NCBI RefSeq assembly: GCF_029428875.1
Contig: NZ_JAJSOO010000001.1
Span: forward strand, 5,580,001 to 5,644,000
Reading direction: 5' to 3'
Length of the DNA stretch: 64,000 nucleotides
Source of the DNA: Streptomyces sp. JH34
Lineage (GTDB): Bacteria > Actinomycetota > Actinomycetes > Streptomycetales > Streptomycetaceae
The translations under genes were made by a program, and so were the position numbers. The notes beneath the pieces were generated by a model. That model was given only the letters and a program-made list of their open reading frames with translations. It did no database searches and was not told where the DNA came from. Positions 62,607 to 64,000 of the stretch are shown one piece after another; the stretch's first letter is position 1, and every line of letters begins with the position of its first letter.

Positions 62607-63323
62607 TCAGTCCTCGCCGAGGTAGGCCTTGCGGACCGACTCGTCGTGGAGGAGGTCGGCGCCCGTGCCGGAGAGGACGACCTTGCCGACCTCCATGACG
62701 TGGCCCTGGTCCGCGAGGGAGAGGGCCGCCTGGGCGTTCTGCTCGACGAGCAGGATCGTGGTGCCCGACGCCTTGAGCTCGACGATGGTCTCCATGATCT
62801 TCTGCATCATGATCGGCGAGAGGCCCATGGAGGGTTCGTCGAGCATGAGCAGCTTGGGCTGGGACATGAGTGCGCGTCCCATGGCGAGCATCTGCTGTTC
62901 GCCTCCGGAGAGGGTTCCTGCGGCCTGCTTCCGGCGTTCCCCGAGGATGGGGAAGAGGTCGTAGGCGCGCTGGATGTCCTTCTCGATGCCTGCCTTGTCG
63001 GTGCGGAGGAAGGCGCCGAGCTGGAGGTTCTCCGCGATGCTGAGGCGGGGGAAGATGTGGCGGCCTTCGGGGGAGTGGGCGAGGCCCAGTGCCACGATCT
63101 TGTGGGCGGGGATCCCGGTGAGGGGTTTCCCGTCGAAGAGGATCCGCCCGCCGGAGGGCTTGAGGAGGCCGGAGAGGGTGCGCAGGGTGGTGGTCTTGCC
63201 CGCACCGTTGGTGCCGATGAGGGTGACGACCTGGCCGGCCTCGACGGTGAAGGAGATTCCCTTGACGGCTTCGATCTTGCCGTAGGCGACCCTGAGGTCC
63301 TCGACCTCGAGCAGTGCGGTCAC
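62607..63323 (-). CDS. livF: Branched-chain amino acid ABC transporter ATPase LivF
   Basis: A 238-aa ATPase subunit of a branched-chain amino acid (or related) importer. Walker A GTNGAGKT (37-44), signature LSGGEQQML and Walker B LLMLDEPSMGLSP are intact. Its start overlaps the livG stop by 4 nt. Confidence 0.95.
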   Translation of the reverse strand: MTALLEVEDLRVAYGKIEAVKGISFTVEAGQVVTLIGTNGAGKTTTLRTLSGLLKPSGGRILFDGKPLTGIPAHKIVALGLAHSPEGRHIFPRLSIAENLQLGAFLRTDKAGIEKDIQRAYDLFPILGERRKQAAGTLSGGEQQMLAMGRALMSQPKLLMLDEPSMGLSPIMMQKIMETIVELKASGTTILLVEQNAQAALSLADQGHVMEVGKVVLSGTGADLLHDESVRKAYLGED

Positions 63324-64000
63324 TGGCCTTCCCCTTCTGTGCTGGTGGTGCTTCCCGCGTTGTCCGCTGCGGCGGATTCGGCCTCGGGTGCGTCGGCCTT
63401 CTCGGGGGTGTCGCCTTCGAAGGGCGTGCCGAGGTAGGCGGCGACGACGCGTTCGTCGCCCTGGACGACTGCGGGTGTGCCTTCGACGAGTTTTTCGCCC
63501 TGGACGAGGCAGGCGACGCGGTCGCAGAGGTTGAAGATGAAGCGCATGTCGTGCTCGATGACGAGTACGGCGATGCCCATGTCCCGGATGGCGAAGATGA
63601 GTTGTTCGGTGACGCGCGTTTCCTGCGGGTTCATGCCGGCGGTGGGCTCGTCGAGCAGGAGGAGGCCGGGGTCGCTGGCGAGGGCGCGGGCGATTTCCAG
63701 CTTGCGCTGGTCTCCGTAGGGGAGGTTGCGCGCCAGGTGGTCGGCCTTGTCCTGGAGGCCGATGAACTCGAGGAGTTCCATGGCGCGTGCGTGGGACGCG
63801 GCTTCGGCCTTCTTGAATCCGGGGCCGCGCAGGAGGGCGGACCAGAGGCCTTCCTTGGTCCTGGTGTGGCGTCCGACGAGGACGTTCTCCAGGACGGTCA
63901 TGTTGGCGAAGAGCCGGATGTTCTGGAAGGTGCGGGCGATGCCTGCCTGGGTGACGAGGTGGGGCTTGGGCGGGAGGACGGTGCCCTTGTAGCGGACCTT
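63320..64000 (-). CDS. livG: Branched-chain amino acid ABC transporter ATPase LivG (5' end outside window)
   Basis: The partner ATPase of LivF. The frame is open to the window edge, so Walker A is missing. QNIRLFANMTVLENV, signature PYGDQRKLEIARAL and Walker B LLLLDEPTAGMNP are visible. The C-terminus carries an acidic, serine-rich tail of about 30 residues not usual in LivG. The permease and binding-protein genes should lie outside the window. Confidence 0.93.
   Translation of the reverse strand, partial: KVRYKGTVLPPKPHLVTQAGIARTFQNIRLFANMTVLENVLVGRHTRTKEGLWSALLRGPGFKKAEAASHARAMELLEFIGLQDKADHLARNLPYGDQRKLEIARALASDPGLLLLDEPTAGMNPQETRVTEQLIFAIRDMGIAVLVIEHDMRFIFNLCDRVACLVQGEKLVEGTPAVVQGDERVVAAYLGTPFEGDTPEKADAPEAESAAADNAGSTTSTEGEGQ

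Overview
The window is a stretch of a high-GC actinomycete chromosome, almost certainly Streptomyces or a close relative. The evidence is the very high GC content, frequent GTG starts, 4-nt stop/start overlaps, a PriA-type HisA, a TrpM-like gene between trpC and trpB, HGxxPAAW and DUF2752 proteins, a Streptomyces griseus-type trypsin, a CspA-class cold-shock gene and an ANTAR response regulator. It is not a phage or plasmid. No CRISPR array, insertion sequence or integrase was seen.

Layout. 1-5645: a tightly coupled histidine operon (hisD, cut by the window edge, then hisC, hisB, a 55-aa membrane protein, hisH, priA, a RidA-family gene and hisF), ending in a perfect 13-bp hairpin. 5832-13953: a secreted cutinase/PET-hydrolase-type esterase, an alpha/beta hydrolase, a LAL-type LuxR regulator, a PucR/CdaR-type regulator and a sodium:solute symporter. 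13994-23617: a mycothiol-type metalloprotein, then hisI and the tryptophan genes (trpE, a Trp-associated membrane protein, HGxxPAAW, DUF2752, trpC, trpM-like, trpB, trpA), a membrane-anchored DsbA-like thioredoxin and lgt. 23700-31639, minus strand: seven translationally coupled genes, namely four divergent ADP-ribosylglycohydrolase-family proteins, a ribokinase-family kinase, a CaiB/BaiF CoA-transferase and a CitE-like lyase. This is the least explained system in the window. 31861-39089: a VIT1-family transporter and the glutamate synthase genes gltB-gltD. 39217-47008: an ion transporter, a rhomboid protease, a flavin-type oxidase, a cold-shock protein with a structured leader, a DEAD-box helicase, an ankyrin protein and a HExxH zinc-ribbon protein. 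47266-60820: a trypsin-like protease, a GH35 beta-galactosidase, chorismate mutase, aminopeptidase N, a DesA/DesB-like siderophore precursor pair, a small membrane protein, a Tat-exported 5'-nucleotidase and pyruvate kinase. 60831-64000: a LAGLIDADG homing-endonuclease-like gene, tRNA-Leu(CAA), an ANTAR response regulator, and livF and livG (livG cut by the window edge).

How the genes work together. PriA can serve both histidine and tryptophan synthesis (HisA and TrpF reactions), which fits the absence of a separate trpF beside the trp genes seen here. The ARH-kinase-CaiB-CitE operon looks like a catabolic or salvage pathway that could release a ribosyl group, phosphorylate it and process an acyl residue through CoA; its substrate is unknown. 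GltBD supplies glutamate. From about 47.2 to 60.3 kb the top strand is strongly C-rich whichever strand is coding, and it switches to G-rich inside the pyruvate kinase gene, next to the homing-endonuclease-like gene and the tRNA.
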